64,000 nt of DNA from Bacillota bacterium. GTDB lineage: Bacteria > Bacillota > Clostridia > Christensenellales > Christensenellaceae. Location of the stretch: the NCBI GenBank assembly GCA_023408315.1, contig JAEYKI010000020.1:54183-118182 (forward strand), read 5' to 3'. Position 1 is the stretch's first letter. Each line of letters begins with the position of its first letter. Position numbers and translations under genes: made by a program. The notes below the pieces were generated by a model, which had not been told where the DNA came from, ran no database searches, and was given only the letters and a program-made list of their open reading frames with translations. Below are positions 8,076 through 16,520 of the stretch, piece by piece.

Positions 8076-8615
8076 ATGCCAAGTTCTAGGTATTACAGCG
8101 GCGGCGCGGGTGTTTTAAGCCTTGCGGCCATGTTCAGCGCTTTCTCTCTTTTATTTTTATTTCTGGCTTCCATGCTGCCCTCGGTGCAGTTGATTATGTA
8201 TTTTTTGAGCTCCGTTTTTGTTATGGGGCTTATGCTGGAGGAAAGTTATGGCGCGGCGGTGCTGTCCGCCATGGTGGTATCTGTGTTGGGGCTGCTGATT
8301 CTGCCGGATAAAACGCTGCTTTTGCCCTATGTGTTTTTCTTTGGGCATTACGGTATTGGGAAATATTTGATAGAAAAAAGGCGCAGGCGCGGGTCTGCCA
8401 TGATTTTAAAATATATCTATTTTAACGCGGCGCTTGCGCTGCTGTATTTTACGGCAAAATCTTTACTTTTTTCGCAGATACCGTTTGATTTACCCCTGAT
8501 TGCGTTCATAATTATTATGGAGATTGCTTTTTTGGTATACGACTTTTTATTCTCAAAGGTAACGCTGTATTACAACGAGCGGATTCGCAGAAGATTAAAG
8601 GGAACTCATTTTTGA
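8076..8615 (+). CDS. Polytopic membrane protein of unknown function
   Basis: A 179-residue hydrophobic protein with about five or six membrane helices, roughly at residues 11-33, 36-52, 55-75, 80-96, 107-127 and 132-155. A basic loop, KRRRR, lies near residue 101 and the C-terminal tail, RIRRRLKGTHF, is basic. The ribosome site TAAGGAGG precedes the ATG. It lies just upstream of an FHA protein, an FtsW/RodA protein and a class B PBP on the same strand, so a role in envelope or cell-wall synthesis is plausible by context only. No motif allows a firmer call. Confidence 0.8.
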   Translation: MPSSRYYSGGAGVLSLAAMFSAFSLLFLFLASMLPSVQLIMYFLSSVFVMGLMLEESYGAAVLSAMVVSVLGLLILPDKTLLLPYVFFFGHYGIGKYLIEKRRRRGSAMILKYIYFNAALALLYFTAKSLLFSQIPFDLPLIAFIIIMEIAFLVYDFLFSKVTLYYNERIRRRLKGTHF

Positions 8616-8664
8616 TTTTTCCGTCTAATAGAGGCGTTTAGATTGGATACAGAAGGAGAGGTTC

Positions 8665-9126
8665 ATGAGCGGCTCTGTTTATGAGGTTGTGGCTTACGCC
8701 ATGCGGTACTGGTTTGTGCTTGCGGCATGCGTGATTTTGTTTGCCGTTATATGGTCTTCTGTAAGCGAGTACAGGCAGCGCAAGAACATTCTGGAGGAAG
8801 TGGACAGTTACGTAGGCTATTTGGAGGTTACAGCCGGGCCGGAGGGCTGGATTGGAAACCGCCTGGGCATCCGCCCGGAAAACACGCTGGGCCGCAGCGC
8901 CAAGAACGATATTTGCCTTGATGACCACAGTGTGGCCAAGCTGCACGCAAAAGTATACAAAACAGGGGACGACCTGGTGATTTCGCCCATGGAAAAAGCA
9001 GAAACACAGGTGAACGGCAGGGCAATCGGCGGACCGCAGGTGCTGCGTACAGGAGATATGATTTTGCTGGGCGGTATCTCTCTGCGTGTATTCATTAAAC
9101 GGACGAGGCTGCAGAATGATTATTAA
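8665..9126 (+). CDS. Membrane-anchored FHA-domain protein
   Basis: A single N-terminal membrane helix (about residues 14-33) is followed by a short linker and a forkhead-associated domain at residues 70-145. The FHA signature residues are present: LGRS at 75-78, S89 and H94 in DDHSVAKLHA, N117 in VNGRAI, and the TGDMILLGG turn. FHA domains bind phosphothreonine peptides, so a Ser/Thr kinase is expected elsewhere in the genome. The gene overlaps the FtsW/RodA start by 11 bp. The FHA-FtsW/RodA-PBP order matches the module known from Actinobacteria (fhaB-rodA-pbpA near pknB) and Clostridia. Confidence 0.93.
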   Translation: MSGSVYEVVAYAMRYWFVLAACVILFAVIWSSVSEYRQRKNILEEVDSYVGYLEVTAGPEGWIGNRLGIRPENTLGRSAKNDICLDDHSVAKLHAKVYKTGDDLVISPMEKAETQVNGRAIGGPQVLRTGDMILLGGISLRVFIKRTRLQNDY

Positions 9127-10369
9127 ACGCAGGAGCGCGACGCTCATCCTTTGGTTCATAATACTTTTTTGCTTCAGCGGGTTTGGGCTGCTTGCATTCA
9201 GAAAAAGCGAAATAGACCCAAACGCCATTTATCTGTGCTTTGGGCTGGTGGCGCTGATTCTGGTGCAGTATAATGTTTTAAAGGGCTTGTTTAAGCATCT
9301 GGAGCGCTTTACTTTGCTGATTGCTGATTTTTTGTGCGTCCTGTCTTTGATCATGCTGTACAGGCTGAACCCGGATATGGCGGTAAAGCAGTTTTTATAT
9401 ATTGTAGCCGGCAACGCGTGCATGATCGTCGCCATGCTGGTAATCCGCAAAATATACAACTTTGGCAGAGCCAACTGGCTGTTCTTGGGAGGGGGCATTG
9501 CGCTTTTGGGGGCGGCCCTTATTTTTGCGCGTTCGGTGGGGGGCGCGCGCAACTGGATCGCAATTGGCGCGTTTACGTTCCAGCCCAGCGAATTTGCAAA
9601 GATACTGTTTATTATTGTTACGGCATACTTTCTTTCCACCCGCAATAAAAAAATGCGCGAGCTCTGGGTGTATGTGGTATATACGGCGGCCAGTGTGGGT
9701 ATCCTGGTGCTTTCTACCGACTTGGGCGGCGCGCTGCTGATTTGCGGGACGTTTTTGGTGGTTTTCTTTGTGGGTACGGGCAACGGATGGCTTACGCTGG
9801 GAGGCGCAGGCGCGTTTGGGCTGGGCGCGGTGGCGAGTTATTACCTGTTTTCTCATGTAAAGGTGCGGGTGGACGTATGGCAGGACCCGTGGTCCCTCTA
9901 CAACAACGAGGGATACCAGATTGTACAGGGGCTTATGGCCATTGCCAGCGGGGGGCTGCTTGGCAGCGGCCTGGGGCTGGGCATGCCGCAGGTAATCCCC
10001 GCCAACCATACCGATTATATTTTTGCCGCCGTCAGCGAGGAGTTCGGCATGGCGGTGGGCATTATGCTCATCATATTCTACCTTGTATTTATCGTGCGCG
10101 GTATGCTGATCGCCCTGAACGCGCGGAACGCGTTCGACGCGCTGCTGGTATTCGGCTGCACGGTGATGCTGTCCCTGCAGAGCTTTATCATCATCGGCGG
10201 CGTAATCAAGCTGATTCCGCTTACCGGGATTACGCTGCCCTTCCTGAGTTACGGGGGCAGCTCGGTGGTGTCCGCGTTCATACAGCTCGGCATTATTGAG
10301 GGCGTGGCCATTAAGAATGGGGAGCACGACGAAGCCCGGCTGGCGGAGATGGGCGGCGAAATATTATGA
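9116..10369 (+). CDS. FtsW/RodA/SpoVE-family peptidoglycan polymerase
   Basis: SEDS-family glycosyltransferases polymerise lipid II into glycan strands in the inner membrane together with a class B PBP. The 417-residue protein has about ten membrane helices and the family motifs GGARNWIAIGAFTFQPSEFAK, the GLGLGMPQVIPANHTDYIFAAVSEEFG stretch (read here as separate GSGLGLGMPQ and DYIFAAVSEEFG), and PLTGITLPFLSYGGSS at the C-terminus. The start is ATG 9116, with GAGG eight bases upstream. A longer in-frame reading from 9086 lacks support. It overlaps the FHA gene upstream and the PBP gene downstream (ATGA). Whether it serves division, elongation or sporulation cannot be decided from the sequence. 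Confidence 0.95.
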   Translation: MIIKRRSATLILWFIILFCFSGFGLLAFRKSEIDPNAIYLCFGLVALILVQYNVLKGLFKHLERFTLLIADFLCVLSLIMLYRLNPDMAVKQFLYIVAGNACMIVAMLVIRKIYNFGRANWLFLGGGIALLGAALIFARSVGGARNWIAIGAFTFQPSEFAKILFIIVTAYFLSTRNKKMRELWVYVVYTAASVGILVLSTDLGGALLICGTFLVVFFVGTGNGWLTLGGAGAFGLGAVASYYLFSHVKVRVDVWQDPWSLYNNEGYQIVQGLMAIASGGLLGSGLGLGMPQVIPANHTDYIFAAVSEEFGMAVGIMLIIFYLVFIVRGMLIALNARNAFDALLVFGCTVMLSLQSFIIIGGVIKLIPLTGITLPFLSYGGSSVVSAFIQLGIIEGVAIKNGEHDEARLAEMGGEIL

Positions 10370-11760
10370 GAAAGAAACCCAATGTGAAACGGAATATCAG
10401 GTTCGCCCTTGCAGCGTTTGTGATTCTTTTTATTGTGCTGATAGGATACCTTGGATTTTCTGTAATGGTATATGGAGAAACCTGGTTTTCCATGCCCTAT
10501 AACCCCAGGATTGCGGCGGCCCGGGAAAACGTGCAGGCCGGGACCATTTTTGACCGAAACGGCGTACGGCTTGCCTGGACAGAGGACAGCGGGCGCCAAT
10601 ATGCGGGCGATTCCGCCACACGCAAGGCGGTGGCGCATTTGGTGGGAGACACCAAGGGAAAGACCGTGGGCGCAGAGACCTATTTTTCCCGTTATTTATA
10701 CGGGTACGACAAAAATGTGCTGGAAAGGCTGAATTTGGCGGTTGCGGGTAAGGACTTTAATGGGAGCGATATCAAGCTGACCGTTGATTCCAAACTTTGC
10801 AGGTATATCTACCGCAATATGGGCTACAACGGGGCGGTGGTGGTGTTGGATTATAAGACCGGGCAGGTGCTTGCCAGCGTTAGCAAGCCGTCCTTTGACC
10901 CGGAGGATATCCCGGATGCGGGTGAAGACGAAAACCAGGGATCGGAATATGTGAACCGCGCGACGCAGGGCAGGTATCCGCCGGGCTCCACCATGAAGAT
11001 TATTACGGCGGCGGCTGCCATTGACCAGGGAGTTGATTTCAGTTATATCTGCACAGGCAGCCAGACCATTGGCGGCCAGAACATCACCTGCCCGGAAAAA
11101 GGCGGGCACGGCACTGTAACTCTGCAAACCGCGTTTGAAGAATCCTGCAATACGTATTTTGGCATGCTTTCCACCAAACTGGGAGGAGCGACGCTGGAAC
11201 AGTACGCAAACAGGTTTATGTATAATACCAACTTTAATTTCCCGGATTTTATGCTGTATTCCAGTAAGTTTCAGAATTCGGCTGATCCGGGGGACGTGGC
11301 ATGGGAAGGAATAGGCCAGTACAACGACCTTATAACGCCTATGCATAACGCTATGATTGCCGCTTGCATTGGGAACGGTGGGGTAATGAGGCAGCCCAAA
11401 CTGTTGCTGGATGTTTTGCACAATAAAAAAAGCGTTTATACATATGATGCGGGTGCGTTGACAGCGCCTGTTGGGCAGGAGACTGCCGCAAAGCTGAAGG
11501 ATCTGATGGAAAAAACCGTGCGGCAGGGAACGGCCACGGCGGCGCAACTGAGCGGTTATACCGTGGGCGGAAAAACCGGCACGGCAGAGTATGTGGAGGA
11601 CGGCCAAACCAAGAACCATTCCTGGTTTGTGGGGTTTGTGGACAGCCCGGAGCATCCTCTGGCTATTTGCGTGGTTCTGGAAGGGGCCGGTTATGGCTCC
11701 GCCTATGCCACGCCGCTGGCACATGATGCGCTGGAGTATGCCATAGAACAGGGATATTGA
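10366..11760 (+). CDS. Class B penicillin-binding protein (transpeptidase)
   Basis: A D,D-transpeptidase that cross-links peptidoglycan, anchored by one N-terminal membrane helix (about residues 12-32). The three active-site motifs are intact: S208-T-M-K211, S260-C-N262 and K403-T-G-T406. At 464 residues it is short for a class B PBP and has only a small N-terminal pedestal (residues 33-140), like the actinobacterial PbpA type. It starts inside the stop of the FtsW/RodA gene (ATGA overlap), so the SEDS polymerase and its transpeptidase are made together. uvrC begins one base after its stop. Confidence 0.95.
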   Translation: MRKKPNVKRNIRFALAAFVILFIVLIGYLGFSVMVYGETWFSMPYNPRIAAARENVQAGTIFDRNGVRLAWTEDSGRQYAGDSATRKAVAHLVGDTKGKTVGAETYFSRYLYGYDKNVLERLNLAVAGKDFNGSDIKLTVDSKLCRYIYRNMGYNGAVVVLDYKTGQVLASVSKPSFDPEDIPDAGEDENQGSEYVNRATQGRYPPGSTMKIITAAAAIDQGVDFSYICTGSQTIGGQNITCPEKGGHGTVTLQTAFEESCNTYFGMLSTKLGGATLEQYANRFMYNTNFNFPDFMLYSSKFQNSADPGDVAWEGIGQYNDLITPMHNAMIAACIGNGGVMRQPKLLLDVLHNKKSVYTYDAGALTAPVGQETAAKLKDLMEKTVRQGTATAAQLSGYTVGGKTGTAEYVEDGQTKNHSWFVGFVDSPEHPLAICVVLEGAGYGSAYATPLAHDALEYAIEQGY

Positions 11761-11761
11761 A

Positions 11762-13582
11762 ATGACCGGACAGCTTGAGAACAAGTTAAAGCAGCTTCCC
11801 GATAAAAGCGGCGTTTACCTGATGAAAGACGCCGGGGGAACAATTATATACGTGGGCAAGGCAAAAGTGCTGAAAAACCGGGTGAAGCAGTATTTCACCG
11901 GGGTACAGAAGTATGCCAAGGTGGCCATGATGGTGGAGAACATTGCGGACCTGGAATACATCATTTGCGACACCGAGCTGGAAGCGCTGATTCTTGAATG
12001 CAATCTGATTAAAAAATACCGCCCGTATTACAACATTCTTTTAAAAGATGACAAGCATTTTCCGTATGTGCGCATCGACCCCAAGGAGCCGTATCCCAGG
12101 GTAACGGTGGTGCGCAAGGTTAAAAACGACGGCGCGAAGTATTTTGGGCCTTATATTGCGGCGCACACCATACGGGACGTGCTGGACAGTATTTATAAAA
12201 TTTATCCGCTTAGAAGCTGCAAAAAGGATATTCCGCGGGCCATTGAAAGAAAAGAGCGCCCGTGCCTGAACCTTGAAATGAAGCGGTGCATTGGCCCCTG
12301 CACGGGCCTGATATCGGAAGAGGAGTACGGAAGGCTGGTGGCCGAGGTGGCCGCCATGCTGGGAGCTAAGCAAAACCAGCTGAAGGCGAATTTGAAAGCC
12401 CGCATGCAGGAAGCGTCCGACTGCCTGGATTACGAACAGGCCGCCATGCTGCGCGACAAGCTGCGGCTGATAGATAAAATATCCGGCAAGCAGAAAGCGG
12501 GAATGCCCAACCTGAAGGACAAGGACATGTTTGGCGTATGGATGGGTGAGAGCATCGCGGCCGCCCAGGCCTTCCTGGTGCGGGACGGTAAGCTGGAGCA
12601 TGCGGAAAAGTATTACTTTGACTACGCGGGGGAAGAAGAAGGGGAGATACTCTCCTCCTTTTTAAAGCAGTATTATATGGACAGCCTGGCCATTCCAAAG
12701 CATGTGTATATATCCGCGGATCTGCCGGACAGGGAGGCTATGGAAAAATGGCTTTCCGATAAGAAAGGAAGCAAGGTGGAGATTACCCTGCCAGCGCGCG
12801 GAGACAATAAAAAACTGGCGGTGCTGGCACAGAAAAATGCGCGGGACGCGGTAAAGCTAAAAGAGGGGCTGGCCGCCAAGAAGCAGCGGGCGCTGTATAA
12901 CCTGGCGCAGGCGATTGGGATTGATTCCAGCCTGACGCGGATTGAGTGTTATGATATATCCAACACCCAGGGTACGGACAGCGTGGCCTCCATGGTGGTG
13001 TTTGAGGACGGCGTGCCCAGCCGCAAGCTCTACCGGCGGTTTAAGATCAAGACAGTGGAGGGCAGCAACGATTTCGCATCTCTGCAGGAAGCCGTAACAA
13101 GAAGGCTGCTGCGCGGTATGAATGGGGACGTAGGGTTTATTCCTTTGCCGGACCTGATTGTGGTGGACGGTGGAAAGGGGCAGCTTGGGGCCGTGGTGGA
13201 CGCGCTTGCGTCCCTGGGCGCGGAAGAACTGCCGCTGATCAGCCTTGCCAAACGCGAGGAAGAGATATTTGTACCGGGCAGCAGTGAGAGCATACTGCTT
13301 AAAAATATGAGCCCGGAGTTTCGCCTGATAACATCCCTGCGGGACGAGGCTCACCGGTTTGCCATTACCTACCACCGCCGCCTGCGGGAAAAACGGCAGC
13401 GCTTAAGCGAACTGGACAATGTGCCCGGTGTGGGAGAAGCGCGCAAGAAGGCGCTGTTAAAGGCTTTCCCCGGCCTGGAAGCAATTAAAAAAGCCACGGT
13501 CGAAGAGCTGCTGTCTGCGCCGGGCGTGACTAAAACCACGGCGCAGAACATATACGATTACTTCAGGAACGGACAAAAATAA
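11762..13582 (+). CDS. uvrC: Excinuclease ABC subunit C
   Basis: UvrC makes both incisions around a bulky DNA lesion during nucleotide excision repair. The 606-residue protein has the full architecture: a GIY-YIG nuclease at the N-terminus (GVYLMKDAGGTIIYVGKAK), a UvrB-binding UVR motif near residue 210 (EASDCLDYEQAAMLRDKL), an RNase H-like endonuclease domain (RIECYDISNTQG and LIVVDGGKGQLGA), and tandem helix-hairpin-helix repeats at the C-terminus (LDNVPGVGEARKKALL and LLSAPGVTKTTAQNI). It starts one base after the PBP gene and ends at a strong terminator. Confidence 0.98.
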   Translation: MTGQLENKLKQLPDKSGVYLMKDAGGTIIYVGKAKVLKNRVKQYFTGVQKYAKVAMMVENIADLEYIICDTELEALILECNLIKKYRPYYNILLKDDKHFPYVRIDPKEPYPRVTVVRKVKNDGAKYFGPYIAAHTIRDVLDSIYKIYPLRSCKKDIPRAIERKERPCLNLEMKRCIGPCTGLISEEEYGRLVAEVAAMLGAKQNQLKANLKARMQEASDCLDYEQAAMLRDKLRLIDKISGKQKAGMPNLKDKDMFGVWMGESIAAAQAFLVRDGKLEHAEKYYFDYAGEEEGEILSSFLKQYYMDSLAIPKHVYISADLPDREAMEKWLSDKKGSKVEITLPARGDNKKLAVLAQKNARDAVKLKEGLAAKKQRALYNLAQAIGIDSSLTRIECYDISNTQGTDSVASMVVFEDGVPSRKLYRRFKIKTVEGSNDFASLQEAVTRRLLRGMNGDVGFIPLPDLIVVDGGKGQLGAVVDALASLGAEELPLISLAKREEEIFVPGSSESILLKNMSPEFRLITSLRDEAHRFAITYHRRLREKRQRLSELDNVPGVGEARKKALLKAFPGLEAIKKATVEELLSAPGVTKTTAQNIYDYFRNGQK

Positions 13583-13619
13583 AAGGCCTTCGCCCGCTGC
13601 GGACGGAGGTCTTGTTTTT
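13583..13619 (+). terminator. Intrinsic terminator after uvrC
   Basis: A 14-bp stem (13583-13596 with 13600-13613, three G-U pairs) has a CTG loop and is followed by GTTTTT. It ends the 6.7-13.6 kb plus-strand gene run. Confidence 0.88.
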
Positions 13620-13716
13620 AACTGCCAAAGGAAACACAGCTGAAATTATGCATTACACATCTGGATTGTATCTATTTAGAAAATTTGCCACACAATTTTC
13701 TACAAACAGGAACCGG

Positions 13717-13983
13717 CTATTGTTCTCCGAAGTTTTTGGCTACCAGATCAACAAGCGCGGCAACGGCCGCTTTTTCATCGCTGCCGTTTGCAAAAACGTA
13801 GATCGATTCGCCATATTTTACACCCAGAGATAAAAGGCCCATGATGCTTTTAGCATTGATTTTTTTGTTGCTGTACTCAATTAGAATCTGAGACTCAAAT
13901 TGATTTGCAACCTGTACAAAACTAGCTGCAGCCTTTGCCTTCAAACCGTCATAATGTTTAATTACGATTTCTTTGTAGATCAT
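13717..13983 (-). CDS. Crh-like HPr paralogue lacking His15
   Basis: An 88-residue HPr-fold protein. The regulatory serine is present (S46 in NAKSIMGLLSLG), but the phosphocarrier site GIHARPA is replaced by G13-L-K15-A-K17-A-A: His15 is Lys, Arg17 is Lys and Pro18 is Ala. It therefore cannot take phosphate from Enzyme I but can be a substrate of HPr kinase. This matches Crh of Bacillus, where His15 is Gln, a CcpA co-repressor in carbon catabolite control. Like crh it directly follows whiA (start and stop overlap), downstream of rapZ. hprK lies about 5 kb away. A true HPr must exist elsewhere if the PTS operates. Confidence 0.88.
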   Translation of the reverse strand: MIYKEIVIKHYDGLKAKAAASFVQVANQFESQILIEYSNKKINAKSIMGLLSLGVKYGESIYVFANGSDEKAAVAALVDLVAKNFGEQ

Positions 13984-14927
13984 GACAAATCCTCCTTTGA
14001 TAATAGTTCTTCTGCAATTTTGACAATCTTCCTAAAACGGTGGTTAAGCCCCGATTTTGAAGAATTTGTTGCAGATAACTCGGCAAGTTCATTCAGTGAA
14101 GCTTCGGGGTTATCAAGCCGGAGCGTAGCAGCCTCGGCCAGCGGATCGCTTAGTTTGCCTAAACCAATTTTTTCATCGATGAGTTGGATTGCTTTTAGCT
14201 GCCGGACAGCGGCGTCTACCGTTTTATTGATGTTAGCGGTTTCGCAATTGACGGCCCTGTTCACGTTGTTGCGCATTTCTTTGAGGACCCGGACGTTTTC
14301 CAGTTCCAGAACTGCCCAGTGGGCGCCAATGGCTGCAAGCAGGTTTGCAATATCGTCTCCGCTTTTTAAGTATACCACATAGTTGGATTTTCTAGTAACA
14401 ATTTTTGCAATAATTTTAAAGTTTTTTATGATATTCAATATACAGTATGCAAAATCCTTGTTGCTGATAACAAATTCCATGTGGTAATTCTTCTTGGGAT
14501 TGGAAATGGTTCCACACCCAAGGAACAGGCCACGCAAAAAGGCGGACCGGCTGGCGGGTTTATCCACCATGGAAGGGGGCGGGCTGTGAAACAGGAAGAG
14601 CGCTGTTTCTTCCGGAAAGCCAAGGCCTGTGAGCAGTTTTAAAACCATGTCCCGGCCCTTTATCACCAGGGAATAAGAGTGCTTTTTTTTCATTTTATTT
14701 TCTATTACGTCTATTTCGCACTCCACGCCAAAATATTTTACGAGGAACTGGTAGGTGCGTTTGGCGGCCGGCAGGGATTCAAAGTGTATTTTAAGAGCCA
14801 TGCCCGCCGAACTGAGCGTGATATTGCCCGCGGAACTTACAATGGCAAACAGTTCCGCCGCGGCCGCCGCGCCGCCTTCGTCCTGCGCATGGCAAAGGTC
14901 GTCTTTTACCTTGGAAGAAAAGGACAT
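13980..14927 (-). CDS. whiA: DNA-binding protein WhiA
   Basis: WhiA has a LAGLIDADG-homing-endonuclease-like N-terminal domain without nuclease activity and a C-terminal helix-turn-helix. It acts in division and chromosome segregation in Bacillus and in sporulation in Streptomyces. The 315-residue length is normal. The start SFSSKVKDDLCH, the SRSAFLRGLFLGCGTISNPKKNYHMEF region (seen as RSAFLRGLFLGCGTI) and the C-terminal LSDPLAEAATLRLDNPEASLNELAEL helix set identify it. The ATG has AAAGGAGG upstream, 12 bp after rapZ. The usual yvcK gene between rapZ and whiA is absent. Confidence 0.96.
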   Translation of the reverse strand: MSFSSKVKDDLCHAQDEGGAAAAAELFAIVSSAGNITLSSAGMALKIHFESLPAAKRTYQFLVKYFGVECEIDVIENKMKKKHSYSLVIKGRDMVLKLLTGLGFPEETALFLFHSPPPSMVDKPASRSAFLRGLFLGCGTISNPKKNYHMEFVISNKDFAYCILNIIKNFKIIAKIVTRKSNYVVYLKSGDDIANLLAAIGAHWAVLELENVRVLKEMRNNVNRAVNCETANINKTVDAAVRQLKAIQLIDEKIGLGKLSDPLAEAATLRLDNPEASLNELAELSATNSSKSGLNHRFRKIVKIAEELLSKEDLS

Positions 14928-14939
14928 GGCGGCCCTCCT

Positions 14940-15806
14940 TTACAGGGAATTCTTTTCCAGATTCAGGTCCCGGTGTTCCAAATACACATGGGCATGGTTT
15001 TTGGATAAGCGGTTGTAAAGCTCCTGCGCCACAGCGACGCTGCGGTGCATACCGCCCGTGCAGCCTATGCAGATGACCAACTGCTTTTTGTCCTGCTCCA
15101 AAAAATAGGGCGCAATAAAATTGACCATATCCACAATTCTATCTATAAAGAGGTTGACGCGTTCAAAAGAAAAAACAAATTTTTTTACTTCCGGCTCCAG
15201 CCCGGAATGGCGTTTTAAGTGTTCAATATAAAACGGGTTGGGTATAAAGCGCATATCAAAAACCAGGTCCGCATCCAGAGGAATGCCGCGCTTGTAGCCG
15301 AAAGAGATTACGGAAATGAGGATGTTGTTGCTGTCAGTTTCCGTAAAATAGCTGTCTATCACATCGTACAGTTTGCGGACCGAATAGGTGGACGTATCGA
15401 TCACGCGGTCCGCAAGGTCTTTGATGTGCTGCAATAGCCTGCGCTCCGCGTGGATGCCGGAGATAATATCTCCGCTCTGGGATAAGGGATGCGGCCTGCG
15501 CGTCTGCTTGAACCGGCTTACCAGCGTAGAATCGGAAGAATCCAGATACAGAATGCTGAGGGCGAGGTCCATTTTTTTGAGCTTGTCTATTGCTTCGTAT
15601 ATGGTGTTGAACCATTCTCCCATGCGCGTGTCCACGGCTATGGCTACTTTTTGCAGAGGCTTTTGGTTGGTGAGGCACAATTCCGCAAAAGAAGGAATCA
15701 GTTCCGGGGGCAGATTGTCTACACAAAAATATTTCAGGTCTTCCAGCCTGTGCAGTGCGGATGTTCTGCCTGCGCCGGATAAGCCGGTTACAATTACCAG
15801 TTCCAC
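14940..15806 (-). CDS. rapZ: RNase adapter / nucleotide-binding protein RapZ (YvcJ)
   Basis: RapZ/YvcJ proteins bind nucleotides and, in enterobacteria, also bind small RNAs and sense glucosamine-6-phosphate; in Firmicutes they affect competence. The 288 residues begin MELVIVTGLSGAGRTSALH. The Walker A lysine is Arg here (G8-L-S-G-A-G-R14-T15), a variant also found in actinobacterial members. The CVDNLPPELIP signature follows, with C-terminal GCTGGMHRSVAVAQEL typical of the RNA-binding domain. It sits between a PHP-domain gene (stop adjacent to its start) and whiA. Confidence 0.95.
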   Translation of the reverse strand: MELVIVTGLSGAGRTSALHRLEDLKYFCVDNLPPELIPSFAELCLTNQKPLQKVAIAVDTRMGEWFNTIYEAIDKLKKMDLALSILYLDSSDSTLVSRFKQTRRPHPLSQSGDIISGIHAERRLLQHIKDLADRVIDTSTYSVRKLYDVIDSYFTETDSNNILISVISFGYKRGIPLDADLVFDMRFIPNPFYIEHLKRHSGLEPEVKKFVFSFERVNLFIDRIVDMVNFIAPYFLEQDKKQLVICIGCTGGMHRSVAVAQELYNRLSKNHAHVYLEHRDLNLEKNSL

Positions 15807-16520
15807 TTAAAGTCCCTCCTTTGCGTTGAATATCCGGTCCGCGCCAATATCCGCTTCCACAACTTTGCGCATCGCGTGCTCCACACAGCCCACGCTTTCG
15901 GGTGAATGCGCATCGCTGCCCAGAATAAACTGTACGCCTGTTTCACGGCAGGCTTTGAGCTCGGAAACGGTGAATTCCGGATGTTTGTTGTTGATTTCCA
16001 GCAATACGCCGCGTTTGGCAGCCTCTGCCGAAATTTTCAGCTTATCCACCGGCAGGCCGTAGCCTATGTGGGTGATCACGGCTACGGGGTAGTTCTGCAT
16101 TGCGTATAAATAAGCCTTTGTATTGCGCTCCACAGACTGCAAATCATCGCTTTTTGGAAGCAGGAAACGCAGGGCGGAAACAAATCCCTTGTACAGGGCG
16201 GCTTTATGGAATCCGAACAACAAAAGGTCAAAACATTTTTCATACCCCTTTGGAACATCCAGTTCTCCGTCCAGATTCAAAAGGTTGCATTCCAGCGCCG
16301 CCTTTACTTCTATTGTTCCTTTGTATTGGGCCTTTGCCTTGCCAATATCGCCCAGATAACGTTCTATATCACGCACGCCGTTTACTGCGTGCCGGACCGA
16401 ATGGTCTGATACCGCAATTTCTGTAAACCCAAGACGGATGGCCGCAAGCACGTTTTCTTCCACGGTGCCCGACCCGTCGCTGTGCTGCGTATGGGTATGG
16501 TAGTCCAAGGTTATTTTCAT
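15807..16520 (-). CDS. PHP-domain metal-dependent phosphatase
   Basis: A 237-residue PHP-family protein (histidinol-phosphatase or YcdX-like). Metal ligands appear in the N-terminal D6-Y-H-T-H (residues 6-10), in H15-S-D, in SDHSVRHA, in AVITHIGYG, and in the C-terminal LGSDAHSPESVG. These fit a multinuclear phosphoesterase. In Clostridia this gene commonly stands between murB and rapZ, as here. It overlaps murB at the ATGA junction and abuts rapZ, so all five genes from murB to the Crh-like gene appear to be one operon. The substrate is unknown; histidine biosynthesis genes are not nearby. Confidence 0.9.
   Translation of the reverse strand: MKITLDYHTHTQHSDGSGTVEENVLAAIRLGFTEIAVSDHSVRHAVNGVRDIERYLGDIGKAKAQYKGTIEVKAALECNLLNLDGELDVPKGYEKCFDLLLFGFHKAALYKGFVSALRFLLPKSDDLQSVERNTKAYLYAMQNYPVAVITHIGYGLPVDKLKISAEAAKRGVLLEINNKHPEFTVSELKACRETGVQFILGSDAHSPESVGCVEHAMRKVVEADIGADRIFNAKEGL

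Noticed and set aside
9395..10327. 310-codon minus-strand frame opposite the FtsW/RodA gene
   Set aside because: Antisense to a well-supported SEDS gene; Gln/His/Arg-rich, no membrane or domain pattern.
10696..11784. 362-codon minus-strand frame opposite the PBP gene
   Set aside because: Lies over a PBP with all three active-site motifs; antisense artefact of GC-rich third positions.
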